A stretch of DNA of 64,000 bases, taken from contig NZ_KQ410732.1 in NCBI RefSeq assembly GCF_001262505.1, forward strand, positions 426,119 through 490,118, given 5' to 3'. Position numbers and translations under genes: made by a program. The notes under the pieces are model-generated. The model was given only the letters and a program-made list of their open reading frames with translations, did not search any database and was not told the DNA's origin. Positions 33,907-42,327 of this stretch are shown here, one piece after another. The DNA comes from Shinella sp. SUS2 (GTDB taxonomy: Bacteria; Pseudomonadota; Alphaproteobacteria; Rhizobiales; Rhizobiaceae). The stretch's first letter is position 1. Every line of letters begins with the position of its first letter.

Positions 33907-35223
33907 ATGACAAGATTTCTAACCGGCGTTGCTGCCGGTGCCGTGATCTGCGCGTGGGCTGGCTCTGTGCTTGCCGCCGATCTGCCGGGAAAATTCGAAG
34001 GCGTGACCGTCGATGCGAAGCTCATCGGCGGCCAGCAGTATGAAGCGCTCTATGCGCGCATCGCCGAATGGGAGAAGGCGACCGGCGCGAAGGTGAACGT
34101 TCTTTCGAAGAAGAACCATTTCGAGCTGGACAAGGAGATCAAGTCCGACATCGCGACCGGCAACATCACCTGGTGCGTCGGCTCGAACCACTCGTCCTTC
34201 GCTCCGCAGTATCCTGATATCTACACCGATCTTTCGGCGCTTTTGCCGAAGGAGGAGATCGACGCCTTCGTGCCGGCCAACATTTCGTCCTCGACGCTCG
34301 ATGGTAAGCTGGTGATGCTGCCGCGCGCGCAATTCGACGTTTCCGCGCTCTACTATCAGAAGAGCCTCTATCAGGACGACGCGAAGAAGGCGGCGTTCAA
34401 GGAGAAATACGGCTACGATCTCGCCCCGCCGGACACCTGGCAGCAGGTCGCCGACCAGGCGACGTTCTTCTCCAATCCGCCGGATTTTTACGGCACGCAA
34501 TATGCCGGCAAGGAAGAGGCGATCAACGGCCGCTTTTATGAGATGCTGGTGGCCGAGGGCGGCGAATATCTTGCCGCGGACGGCAAGCCGGCCTTCAATT
34601 CGGACGCTGGCGTTCGCGCGCTCGACTGGTTCGTCAATCTCTACAAGGCGAAGGCCGTGCCGGTCGGCACCACCAACTATCTGTGGGATGACCTCGGCCA
34701 GGGCTTTGCGTCGGGCACCATCGCCGTCAATCTCGACTGGCCTGGCTGGGCGAGCTTCTTCAACGACCCGAAATCCTCGAAAGTCGCCGGCAATGTCGGC
34801 GTGAAGGTGCAGCCGGCGGGTTCCTCCGGCAAGCGCACCGGCTGGTCCGGCCACCACGGTTTCTCGGTCACGGAAAGCTGCGCCAACAAGGACGCCGCCG
34901 CCTCGCTCGTCTGGTTCCTCACCAACGAGGACAGCCAGAAGCTGGAATCCTCGGCCGGCCCGCTGCCGACGCGCACGGCCGTCTGGGATTACAACATCAA
35001 GCAGGCAGAAAGCGACGCGTATCGCAAGGAAGTCCTGACCGCCTTCCAGGAAGCGGCCAAACACGCCTTCGCCGTGCCGCAGACGCCGTCCTGGATCGAG
35101 ATCTCCAACGCCGTCTATCCGGAGCTGCAAGCCGCCATCCTCGGCGACAAGACCTCCAAGGAAGCGCTGGACGCGGCAGCCGAGAAGGCGACGCAGATCC
35201 TTGAGGATGCCGGCGCGCTCTGA
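33907..35223 (+). CDS. CUT1 ABC transporter solute-binding protein (L-fucose cluster)
   Basis: 438 residues with a signal peptide ('GVAAGAVICAWAGSVLAA' then DLPGKF). The mature part has family 1 features such as 'YEALYARIAEWEKATGAKV' and 'LDWPGWASFF'. GGGAGGAGAAG precedes ATG 33907. It heads the importer and catabolic operon that ends with L-fuconate dehydratase, so L-fucose, L-fuconate or a fucosylated compound is the likely ligand. A palindromic repeat element separates it from the permeases. Confidence 0.87.
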   Translation: MTRFLTGVAAGAVICAWAGSVLAADLPGKFEGVTVDAKLIGGQQYEALYARIAEWEKATGAKVNVLSKKNHFELDKEIKSDIATGNITWCVGSNHSSFAPQYPDIYTDLSALLPKEEIDAFVPANISSSTLDGKLVMLPRAQFDVSALYYQKSLYQDDAKKAAFKEKYGYDLAPPDTWQQVADQATFFSNPPDFYGTQYAGKEEAINGRFYEMLVAEGGEYLAADGKPAFNSDAGVRALDWFVNLYKAKAVPVGTTNYLWDDLGQGFASGTIAVNLDWPGWASFFNDPKSSKVAGNVGVKVQPAGSSGKRTGWSGHHGFSVTESCANKDAAASLVWFLTNEDSQKLESSAGPLPTRTAVWDYNIKQAESDAYRKEVLTAFQEAAKHAFAVPQTPSWIEISNAVYPELQAAILGDKTSKEALDAAAEKATQILEDAGAL

Positions 35224-35230
35224 GGGTGGT

Positions 35231-35369
35231 TGCCCCTCACCCTAACCCTCTCCCCGCAAGCGGGGAGAGGGGACGTGCCCCACGAACGGTTCCTGGTTGG
35301 GGAAACCGGCGCAGCATATCCCTTCTCCCCGCTTGCGGGGAGAAGGTGGCGGCAGCCGGATGAGGGGCG
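35231..35369. repeat. Rhizobial intergenic palindromic repeat, copy 1 (139 bp)
   Basis: The element is bounded by inverted GCCCCTCA and TGAGGGGC ends. Inside are two perfect hairpins: CCTCTCCCCGC/GCGGGGAGAGG at 35247-35270 and CCTTCTCCCCGC/GCGGGGAGAAGG at 35321-35346. A second copy of identical length lies at 39851-39989. It resembles RIME-type mosaic elements of Rhizobiaceae. It sits between the binding-protein and permease genes of one operon. Confidence 0.88.
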
Positions 35370-35516
35370 ACGCCTATCCGCACCCTAGACCATCCGCTCT
35401 TTACGCCTTTGGGTGGGGCAAACAAACAAACTGGCGGCCGCCTTGCGCGGCCGCTTCTTGAAACGCGGCCGCGTCCCGGAAAAGACGGCCGGTCAGCGCA
35501 TATCCAAGAGGCACAT

Positions 35517-36413
35517 ATGAAAGGCTGGAGGCCACCGGCGCCGTTTCTGCTTCTGCTGCCCGCCGTCGTGGTGCTCGCAGCCGTCGTCATCGTCCCGCTC
35601 ATCCTGTCGCTCTATTCGAGCTTCACGCCCTTCCGGCTGACGCAGCCCGCCTCGCTCTATACGTTTGTCGGCTTGCGCAACTATGCGCGCATTCTGACGG
35701 ACCTCGAATTCTGGACGGCGTTCGGCCGCACCGTGCTCCTGCTCACCGTCGCGCTCAACGTGGAAATGCTGCTCGGCCTCGGCCTTGCCATGCTGGTGGA
35801 GAAGGCGACGAGTGGCCAGCGGCTGCTCCGCACCATCATGATGTTCCCCATGATGTTCTCGCCGATCCTCGTCGGCTTCCAGTTCAAGTTCATGTTCAAC
35901 GACAATATCGGCCTCGTGAACAATGCCCTGCAATCGCTCGGCCTGACGGACCAGGCGATCCCGTGGCTGATCGACGGTTCGCTCGCCTTCACCGCGATCC
36001 TGATTGCCGAAATCTGGTCGTCCACCTCGGTCTTCGCCATCCTCATTCTCGCCGGCCTGCTCGCCATGCCGAAGGAGCCGATCGAGGCGGCGCGCGTCGA
36101 CGGCTGCACGCCCTGGCAGACGTTTCGCTACGTCACCTGGCCCTTCATCATGCCCTTCGCCTATATCGCCATGACCATCCGTTCGCTCGACGTCGCGCGC
36201 GCCTATGACATCGTGAAGATCATGACGGACGGCGGCCCGGCCAAGCGCACGGAACTGCTGTGGACGCTGGTCTCGCGCACCGCCTATGCCGATGCCCGCA
36301 TGGGCCTTGCCAACGCCATGGCTTATGTCGCGATCCTGCTCTCCATCCTCTTCACCGTCTATTTCTTCCGCAAGCTCGCCGCGGCGCGGACCCAGATTGC
36401 GGCGGAGTGGTAA
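35517..36413 (+). CDS. CUT1 ABC transporter permease (MalF/UgpA-like, L-fucose cluster)
   Basis: 298 residues from ATG 35517 (AAGAGG five bases upstream). Six predicted membrane helices, first one 'FLLLLPAVVVLAAVVIVP'. The EAA loop pattern 'EAARVDGCTPWQTFRYVTWP' contacts the ATPase at 37289. Partner of the permease at 36419. Confidence 0.9.
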   Translation: MKGWRPPAPFLLLLPAVVVLAAVVIVPLILSLYSSFTPFRLTQPASLYTFVGLRNYARILTDLEFWTAFGRTVLLLTVALNVEMLLGLGLAMLVEKATSGQRLLRTIMMFPMMFSPILVGFQFKFMFNDNIGLVNNALQSLGLTDQAIPWLIDGSLAFTAILIAEIWSSTSVFAILILAGLLAMPKEPIEAARVDGCTPWQTFRYVTWPFIMPFAYIAMTIRSLDVARAYDIVKIMTDGGPAKRTELLWTLVSRTAYADARMGLANAMAYVAILLSILFTVYFFRKLAAARTQIAAEW

Positions 36414-36418
36414 GCAAG

Positions 36419-37285
36419 ATGAACGAGAACGCAAAAGCCCGCCTCAACGGCCTTCTCCTGTCCGCCGCACACAAGATCGGCCTGTTCCTGGCCATGACGG
36501 TCATCTGCCTGCCGGGCCTCTGGATCGTGCTCGCCTCCTTCCGCCCGACGGTCGAGATCATGGCGAAGCCGCCTGTCTGGATCCCGCAGGACCTCTCTTT
36601 CGACGCCTATGTCGCGATGTTTTCCGGCGTCGGGCAGGGCGGCATTCCGGTCATCGACTATTTCCGCAATTCGCTGATCATCTCCGTTACCTCGACGGCG
36701 ATCGCGCTCGCCATCGGCATGGCCGGCGGCTACGCCTTCGCGCGCTTCCGCTTCAAGGCGAAATCCTCGATCTTCCTCGGCCTGATGCTGACGCGCACCG
36801 TGCCGGGTATCGCGCTCTCGCTGCCGCTGTTCTTCGTCTATTCGAAGCTCGGCATCATCGACACGCATTTCGGGCTGATCATGGCCTATGTGGCGCTCAA
36901 CGTGCCCTTCACGATCTGGTTGATCGACGGCTTCTTCCGCCAGGTGCCGAAAGATCTGGCCGAGGCCGCGCAGATCGACGGCTGCACGCGCTGGCAGGCT
37001 TTTTGGCAGGTGGAGTTCCCGCTCGCCGGCCCCGGCATCGCATCGGCCGGCATTTTTGCCTTCCTCACCTCCTGGAACGAGTTCGCACTCGCCTCGCAGC
37101 TCACCCGTTCCGTCAATTCCAAGACACTGCCCGTCGGTCTGCTCGATTACACGGCGGAGTTCACCATCGACTGGCGCGGCATGTGTGCGTTGGCGGTGAT
37201 CATGATCATCCCCGCCCTCGTGCTGACCTTCATCGTGCAGAAGCATCTCGTGTCCGGCCTCACCTCCGGCGCAGTCAAAGGATAG
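36419..37285 (+). CDS. CUT1 ABC transporter permease (MalG/UgpE-like, L-fucose cluster)
   Basis: 288 residues with six predicted membrane helices. The EAA loop 'EAAQIDGCTRWQAFWQVEFP' is present and the C-terminus ends 'SGLTSGAVKG' as in MalG-type subunits. It starts five bases after the previous permease stop, and the ATPase gene follows after three bases. Confidence 0.9.
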   Translation: MNENAKARLNGLLLSAAHKIGLFLAMTVICLPGLWIVLASFRPTVEIMAKPPVWIPQDLSFDAYVAMFSGVGQGGIPVIDYFRNSLIISVTSTAIALAIGMAGGYAFARFRFKAKSSIFLGLMLTRTVPGIALSLPLFFVYSKLGIIDTHFGLIMAYVALNVPFTIWLIDGFFRQVPKDLAEAAQIDGCTRWQAFWQVEFPLAGPGIASAGIFAFLTSWNEFALASQLTRSVNSKTLPVGLLDYTAEFTIDWRGMCALAVIMIIPALVLTFIVQKHLVSGLTSGAVKG

Positions 37286-37288
37286 TCC

Positions 37289-38386
37289 ATGGCAACCGTT
37301 TCCCTCGAAAAGCTGGTCAAACGCTATGGCGCGGTTGAAGTGGTGCACGGCATCGATTTGGAGGTTGCCGACCGCGAGTTCATTGCCCTCGTCGGCCCGT
37401 CCGGCTGCGGTAAATCGACGACGCTGCGCATGATCGCAGGGCTGGAGCCGATCTCCGGCGGCAATCTCAGGATCGGCGGCAAGATCGTCAACGACCTGCC
37501 GCCGCGTTCGCGTAACCTCGCCATGGTCTTCCAGTCCTACGCGCTCTATCCGCACATGACGGTACGCGAAAACATGGGTTTTTCGCTGAAGATCGCCGGC
37601 CAGAAACCGGAGGACATCGCCCCGCAGGTGGAAGAGGCGGCGAAGACGCTCGACCTGACGCATCTTCTCGACCGCCGCCCCTCGCAGCTTTCGGGCGGCC
37701 AGCGTCAGCGCGTCGCCATGGGCCGCGCCATCGTGCGCCAGCCGGAAGTGTTTCTGTTCGATGAGCCGCTGTCGAACCTTGACGCGAAACTGCGCACGCA
37801 GATGCGCGTCGAGATCAAGAAGCTGCATGCGAAAGTCCAGTCGACGGTAATCTACGTCACGCACGACCAGGTGGAGGCGATGACGCTCGCCGACCGCATC
37901 GTCATCATGCGCGACGGCCATATCGAGCAGGTCGGCACCCCCGAGGATGTCTTCCAGCGCCCGCAATCGAAATTCGTCGCCGGCTTCATCGGCTCGCCGC
38001 CGATGAATTTGAAGGACGCCGAGGTGACGGACGGCCAGCTCGTCTTCGAAAACGGCGACCGCCTGCCGCTGCCCGTCCGTTTCAGGGAGCGCGTGACGGC
38101 CGGCCAGAAAGTCACCTTCGGCCTGCGCCCGGACGATCTCTATCCCGCCGGCCACGGCATCCATTCCGGCGAGGATGCCGACGTGCACCGGCACGAGCTT
38201 CGCGTCATCCTCACCGAACCGCTCGGCAACGAGACGCTGGTGTTTTCCGCGTTCGGCGGCGCCGAATGGGTCGGCCGCATGCTGAACCCGCGGCGGCTCG
38301 CGCCCGGTGAGACGCTGCCGTTTTGTTTCGACCTGTCGCAGGCCCATCTCTTCGACCGCGACAGCGGCCGCACGCTCAGGGGCTGA
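37289..38386 (+). CDS. CUT1 ABC transporter ATP-binding protein (UgpC/MalK type, L-fucose cluster)
   Basis: 365 residues. Walker A GPSGCGKST, signature LSGGQRQRVAMGRA, Walker B VFLFDEPLSNLD and the H-loop 'YVTHDQVEAMTLADR' are intact, followed by a TOBE domain ('FGLRPDDLYPAG'). It closely resembles the ATPase at 16366 in layout but is a separate gene. It powers the permeases at 35517 and 36419. Confidence 0.94.
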   Translation: MATVSLEKLVKRYGAVEVVHGIDLEVADREFIALVGPSGCGKSTTLRMIAGLEPISGGNLRIGGKIVNDLPPRSRNLAMVFQSYALYPHMTVRENMGFSLKIAGQKPEDIAPQVEEAAKTLDLTHLLDRRPSQLSGGQRQRVAMGRAIVRQPEVFLFDEPLSNLDAKLRTQMRVEIKKLHAKVQSTVIYVTHDQVEAMTLADRIVIMRDGHIEQVGTPEDVFQRPQSKFVAGFIGSPPMNLKDAEVTDGQLVFENGDRLPLPVRFRERVTAGQKVTFGLRPDDLYPAGHGIHSGEDADVHRHELRVILTEPLGNETLVFSAFGGAEWVGRMLNPRRLAPGETLPFCFDLSQAHLFDRDSGRTLRG

Positions 38387-38387
38387 C

Positions 38388-39506
38388 ATGGCCAGGATCG
38401 AACGCATCGAACTGAAAATGGTCGACCTTCGCCCGAAGGTCGAGCGCACCGACGCCATCCAGAGTTTCGTCAGCCAGGAAACGCCGCTCGTCACCATCAC
38501 CGATGCCGACGGTGCGGTCGGCACCGGTTACAGCTACACGATCGGCACCGGCGGCTCCTCCGTCATGCGGCTTCTTGCCGATCATCTCGCGCCGCGCATC
38601 CTCGGCCGCGATGCCGATCGGATCGAGGCGATCTGGCACGAACTGGAATTCGCCACCCACGCCACGACCATCGGCGCCATAACCTCGATCGCGCTCGCTG
38701 CCGTCGACACCGCGCTGTGGGATCTTCGCGCACGAAAACAGAACCTGCCGCTCTGGAAGCTCGCCGGCGGGGCCAAGGACCGCTGCCCGCTTTACACGAC
38801 CGAGGGCGGCTGGCTGCATATCCCGGTGGAGGCGCTCGTCGAGGATGCGCTGGACGCCAAGGCGAAGGGTTTTACCGGCTCGAAGGTGAAGATCGGCAAG
38901 TCGCACGGTTCCGAGGATTTTGCCCGCCTTGCGGCGGTGAGGAAAGCGGTCGGCGACGGGTACGAGATCATGACCGACGCCAACCAGGGTTTTACCGTTG
39001 ACGAGGCGATCCGCCGTGCCGAGCGCCTGCGCGACCTCGATCTGGGCTGGATCGAGGAGCCGCTGCCGGCCGACGACATCGACGGCCATGTCCGCCTCAA
39101 CCGCGCGACGGCGACGCCGATCGCCATCGGCGAATCTCTCTATTCCATCCGCCATTTCCGCGAATACATGCAGAAGGGCGCCTGCTCGATCGTGCAGGTC
39201 GATGCCGGCCGCATCGGCGGCATCACGCCCTGGCTGAAGGTGACGCATGCGGCGGAAGCCTTCGACATGCCGGTCTGCCCGCACTTCCTGATGGAGCTGC
39301 ATGTCAGCCTCACCTGCGCGGTGCAGAACGGCAAATATGTTGAATACATCCCGCAGCTCGACGACATTACCGCCTCGCGCCTTAGGATCGAGAACGGCAT
39401 GGCGCTTGCGCCCATGACGCCGGGTCTTGGCATCGACTGGGACTGGGATGCGATCCGCAGCCGGTCGATTGCTGAATTCCAGCACGAGATCTGCAAGGGA
39501 GCCTGA
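38388..39506 (+). CDS. Enolase-superfamily acid-sugar dehydratase or racemase (mandelate racemase subgroup)
   Basis: 372 residues with a full mandelate-racemase-type active site: Lys166-x-Lys168 (KVKIG), metal ligands Asp197 (TDANQ), Glu223 (IEEPL) and Glu249 (IGESL), and the Asp272/His299 dyad (QVDAG, CPHF). It starts one base after the ATPase stop. A separate, much clearer L-fuconate dehydratase is encoded at 42328, so this enzyme probably acts on another sugar acid (for example D-arabinonate, L-galactonate or an epimer) taken up by the same importer. Confidence 0.86.
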   Translation: MARIERIELKMVDLRPKVERTDAIQSFVSQETPLVTITDADGAVGTGYSYTIGTGGSSVMRLLADHLAPRILGRDADRIEAIWHELEFATHATTIGAITSIALAAVDTALWDLRARKQNLPLWKLAGGAKDRCPLYTTEGGWLHIPVEALVEDALDAKAKGFTGSKVKIGKSHGSEDFARLAAVRKAVGDGYEIMTDANQGFTVDEAIRRAERLRDLDLGWIEEPLPADDIDGHVRLNRATATPIAIGESLYSIRHFREYMQKGACSIVQVDAGRIGGITPWLKVTHAAEAFDMPVCPHFLMELHVSLTCAVQNGKYVEYIPQLDDITASRLRIENGMALAPMTPGLGIDWDWDAIRSRSIAEFQHEICKGA

Positions 39507-39509
39507 GAC

Positions 39510-39839
39510 ATGCAGCGCATCGGCATGGTGATCGGCGTGAAGCCGGAGACGGTCGAAGAATACAAACGCCTGCACGCGGCCGTCTGGCCGGAGGTGCTGG
39601 CGATGATTTCCGCCTGTAACATCCAAAACTATTCGATCTTCCTGAAGGAGCCCGAGAATCTTCTCTTCTCCTTCTTCGAATATCACGGCACGGATTTTTC
39701 TGCCGACATGGCAAAGATGGCGGCGGACCCGAAGACGCAGGAATGGTGGGCCGTCTGCATGCCCTGCCAGGCGCCGCTTGAGACGCGGAAAGAAGGGGAG
39801 TGGTGGGCTGGCATGGAGGAGGTGTTCTTTCATGCTTGA
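39510..39839 (+). CDS. L-rhamnose/L-fucose mutarotase (RhaM/DUF718 family)
   Basis: 109 residues, the normal RhaM length. Key residues Tyr18 and His22 ('EEYKRLHAAVWPEV') match the catalytic pair of RhaM, followed by 'NYSIFL' and 'TQEWWAVCMPCQ'. It interconverts the anomers of a 6-deoxyhexose; with L-fuconate dehydratase in the same operon, L-fucose is the likely substrate. It lies three bases after the dehydratase gene and is followed by the second palindromic repeat. Confidence 0.9.
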   Translation: MQRIGMVIGVKPETVEEYKRLHAAVWPEVLAMISACNIQNYSIFLKEPENLLFSFFEYHGTDFSADMAKMAADPKTQEWWAVCMPCQAPLETRKEGEWWAGMEEVFFHA

Positions 39840-39850
39840 GCGCAAGGACT

Positions 39851-39989
39851 TGCCCCTCACACTAACCCTCTCCCCGCAAGCGGGGAGAGGGGACGTGCCC
39901 CGCATGACGGAAACGTATGCGGAAAACGGTGCGGCATATCCTTCTCCCCGCTTGCGGGGAGAAGGTAGCGGTAGCCGGATGAGGGGCGG
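39851..39989. repeat. Rhizobial intergenic palindromic repeat, copy 2 (139 bp)
   Basis: Same ends and same pair of hairpins as 35231-35369, in the same orientation and with identical length. The stems are essentially unchanged while the centre between them (around 39905-39935) differs, showing that the stems are conserved. It lies between the mutarotase and the oxidoreductase gene. Confidence 0.88.
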
Positions 39990-40012
39990 ACATGCGCGAC
40001 AGGGGATGAACC

Positions 40013-41080
40013 GTGACTTTTGATCCCCGCACGCTCGCCCAATCCTGGCCGCTACCCTCGAACCCACGCCCCATCGTCACCTTCGGCGCCGGCTCGATCG
40101 TCGGCGACGCGCACTACCCCGCCTATCGCAAGGGCAGCCTTCCGATCGCCGGCCTCTACGATCCCGATCACGATAAGGCGAAGGTGCTGGCGGAGAAATG
40201 GAGTGTCACGGCCTATCGCACCGTTGAGGAAGCAGCCTCTGTCGAGAACGTGGTCTTCGACCTCGCCACCCCGCCGGCCGCGCATGCGAAGGTGCTGGCG
40301 GCCCTCCCGGACGGCGCGGCGGCGTTGATTCAGAAGCCGATGGGCGCCGATCTTGCGGCGGCGACCGAAATTCTAAAAATCTGCCGCGATAAGCAGCTCA
40401 AGGCTGCCGTCAATTTCCAGCTTCGCTTCGCGCCTATGATACTGGCGCTGAAGGATGCCATCGCCAAGGGTCTGCTCGGCGAGGTCGTGGACTTCGACGT
40501 CTATCTGGCGCTCGATACACCCTGGCAGCTCTGGTCCTTTCTCGAAGGCCTGCCGCGCATCGAGATCGCCATGCACTCGATCCACTATCTCGACGTCATC
40601 CGCCAGGTGCTGGGCGATCCGCAGGGTGTGCACGCCAAGTCGATCGGCCATCCGAGCCACCGGATGGCGCAGACCCGCACAACGGCGATCCTCGACTATG
40701 GCGACCGGGTCCGTTGCGCCCTGTCGATCAACCACGACCACAGGTTCGGCCGCCGGCATCAGGCTTGCGAGTTCCGCATCTCCGGTGCGGACGGCGCGGC
40801 CTATCTCCAGCTTGGCGTCAATCTCGACTATCCGCGCGGCGAGCCGGACATTCTGGAAATCTATCCGAAGGGCGGCGATGGCTGGGTGCCCGTGCCGCTG
40901 GAAGGGACGTGGTTTCCGGACGCCTTCGTCGGCCGCATGGCGAACCTCCAGCGCTTCGTTTCCGGCGAGGATGCGGAGCTGGTCTCCTCGGTTGAGGATG
41001 CGTGGATGACCATGGCGCTCGTCGAGGCGGCCTATGCCTCCAGCGCTGCACCCGCGACACCGCTCGCCGTACGGCCCTAG
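40013..41080 (+). CDS. Gfo/Idh/MocA-family oxidoreductase
   Basis: 355 residues from GTG 40013 (AGGGGAT a few bases upstream). The N-terminal Rossmann fold '[17 protein letters not shown]' and 'LYDPDHDKA' bind NAD(P). The family EKP motif is QKPMG here (Gln for Glu), and a Gfo/Idh alpha/beta domain follows with '[16 protein letters not shown]'. Within an L-fucose operon it could be the sugar dehydrogenase making the lactone, a step otherwise missing here, but that is inference. It follows the repeat element directly. Confidence 0.85.
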   Translation: MTFDPRTLAQSWPLPSNPRPIVTFGAGSIVGDAHYPAYRKGSLPIAGLYDPDHDKAKVLAEKWSVTAYRTVEEAASVENVVFDLATPPAAHAKVLAALPDGAAALIQKPMGADLAAATEILKICRDKQLKAAVNFQLRFAPMILALKDAIAKGLLGEVVDFDVYLALDTPWQLWSFLEGLPRIEIAMHSIHYLDVIRQVLGDPQGVHAKSIGHPSHRMAQTRTTAILDYGDRVRCALSINHDHRFGRRHQACEFRISGADGAAYLQLGVNLDYPRGEPDILEIYPKGGDGWVPVPLEGTWFPDAFVGRMANLQRFVSGEDAELVSSVEDAWMTMALVEAAYASSAAPATPLAVRP

Positions 41081-41093
41081 ACAGGAACGGGAC

Positions 41094-41543
41094 ATGGAAC
41101 AGGTCAAGTATTTCGAGGACTATGCCATCGGCGAGGGGCGCAAGACGAGCGGGCGCACCATCACCGAGACCGATTTCGTCGTGCATGCCGGCCATACGGG
41201 CGACTTCTTCCCGCATCACATGGATGCCGAATTCATGAAGACGCAGCCCTTCGGCCAGCGCATCGCCCATGGCACGATGGTCTTCTCGATCGGCGTCGGG
41301 CTGACGGCGAGCATCACCAATCCCGTTGCATTTTCCTACGGTTATGATCGCATGCGCTTTATCAAGCCTGTCTTCATCGGGGATACGATCCACACCCGCG
41401 TGACGATCTCGGGCAAGGAGGATGATCCGAAGCGTGCGGGTTTCGGCCGTGTGATCGAGCGCACGGAGGTCGTCAACCAGAAGGGTGAGGTCGTTCTCGC
41501 CGCAGACCATATCTATGTCGTCGAGCGCCGGCCGAGCGCCTGA
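41094..41543 (+). CDS. MaoC-like (R)-specific enoyl-CoA hydratase family protein
   Basis: 149 residues with a hot-dog fold signature: '[19 protein letters not shown]', '[18 protein letters not shown]' (catalytic Asp and His) and '[17 protein letters not shown]'. ATG 41094 was chosen over an upstream in-frame start because the family begins here. MaoC enzymes hydrate enoyl-CoA esters, which is not a step of the known L-fucose route. With the CoA-transferase at 30612 it suggests a CoA-linked branch. It lies 13 bases after the oxidoreductase. Confidence 0.86.
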   Translation: MEQVKYFEDYAIGEGRKTSGRTITETDFVVHAGHTGDFFPHHMDAEFMKTQPFGQRIAHGTMVFSIGVGLTASITNPVAFSYGYDRMRFIKPVFIGDTIHTRVTISGKEDDPKRAGFGRVIERTEVVNQKGEVVLAADHIYVVERRPSA

Positions 41544-41562
41544 CACACCAAAAGGAGCCATC

Positions 41563-42297
41563 ATGAGCCTTTCCATCAAAGACAAACGTGTCCTCATCAC
41601 CGCAGCCGGCCAGGGTATCGGCCAGGCGAGCGCCATCGCCTTCGCCCGTGCAGGTGCAAAGGTCGTCGCGACCGATATCAATGCCGAAGCGTTGAAAAGC
41701 CTTGCCGGTGAAGCCGGTATCGAGACCCAGGTGCTCGATGTGCTGAGTGAGGAGGCGGTGAACCGGGTGGTGTCAGTGACCGGCCCGTTCGACGTGCTCT
41801 TCAACTGCGCCGGCTTCGTGCATGCCGGCTCGATCCTCGACATGCCGGACAAGGACCTCGACTTCGCCTTCGATCTCAACGTGCGCGCCATGGTGCGCAC
41901 CATCCGCGCCGTGTTGCCGGCGATGCTGGAGAAGAAGGACGGCGCGATCATCAACATGGCGTCGGTCGCCTCCAGCGTGAAGGGCGTGCCGAACCGCGCC
42001 GCCTACACCATCACCAAGGCGGCGGTCGTCGGGCTCACCAAGTCGGTTGCGGCCGACTACGTGGCGCAGGGCATCCGCTGCAACTGCATCTGCCCCGGCA
42101 CGGTCGAAAGCCCCTCGCTGCAGGATCGTTTGCGCGCGCAGGGCGACTACGAGGCGGCACGCGCGGCCTTCATAGCCCGCCAGCCGATCGGTCGTATCGG
42201 CACGCCGGAGGAGATCGCCGATCTTGCCGTCTACCTCGCCGGCGCCACCTATACGACCGGACAGGCCTACGCCATCGACGGCGGCTGGACCATCTGA
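41563..42297 (+). CDS. SDR dehydrogenase, probable 2-keto-3-deoxy-L-fuconate dehydrogenase
   Basis: 244 residues. Nucleotide motif TAAGQGIGQAS, catalytic Tyr/Lys in 'AAYTITKAAV', and the stretch 'CPGTVESPSLQDRLRAQG' typical of the BDH2/DHRS6-like subgroup, which includes 2-keto-3-deoxy-L-fuconate dehydrogenases. AAAGGAG precedes ATG 41563. It would oxidise the product of the L-fuconate dehydratase encoded 30 bases downstream. No FAH-type hydrolase for the following step is present in the window. Confidence 0.84.
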   Translation: MSLSIKDKRVLITAAGQGIGQASAIAFARAGAKVVATDINAEALKSLAGEAGIETQVLDVLSEEAVNRVVSVTGPFDVLFNCAGFVHAGSILDMPDKDLDFAFDLNVRAMVRTIRAVLPAMLEKKDGAIINMASVASSVKGVPNRAAYTITKAAVVGLTKSVAADYVAQGIRCNCICPGTVESPSLQDRLRAQGDYEAARAAFIARQPIGRIGTPEEIADLAVYLAGATYTTGQAYAIDGGWTI

Positions 42298-42327
42298 GAC
42301 ACGTCTATCATCGCAAGGGCCGCACCC

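Noticed and set aside
35231..39989. The two palindromic repeats as CRISPR repeats or as insertion sequences
   Set aside because: Only two copies 4.6 kb apart, no spacers or cas genes, no transposase. They fit short intergenic palindromic elements instead.
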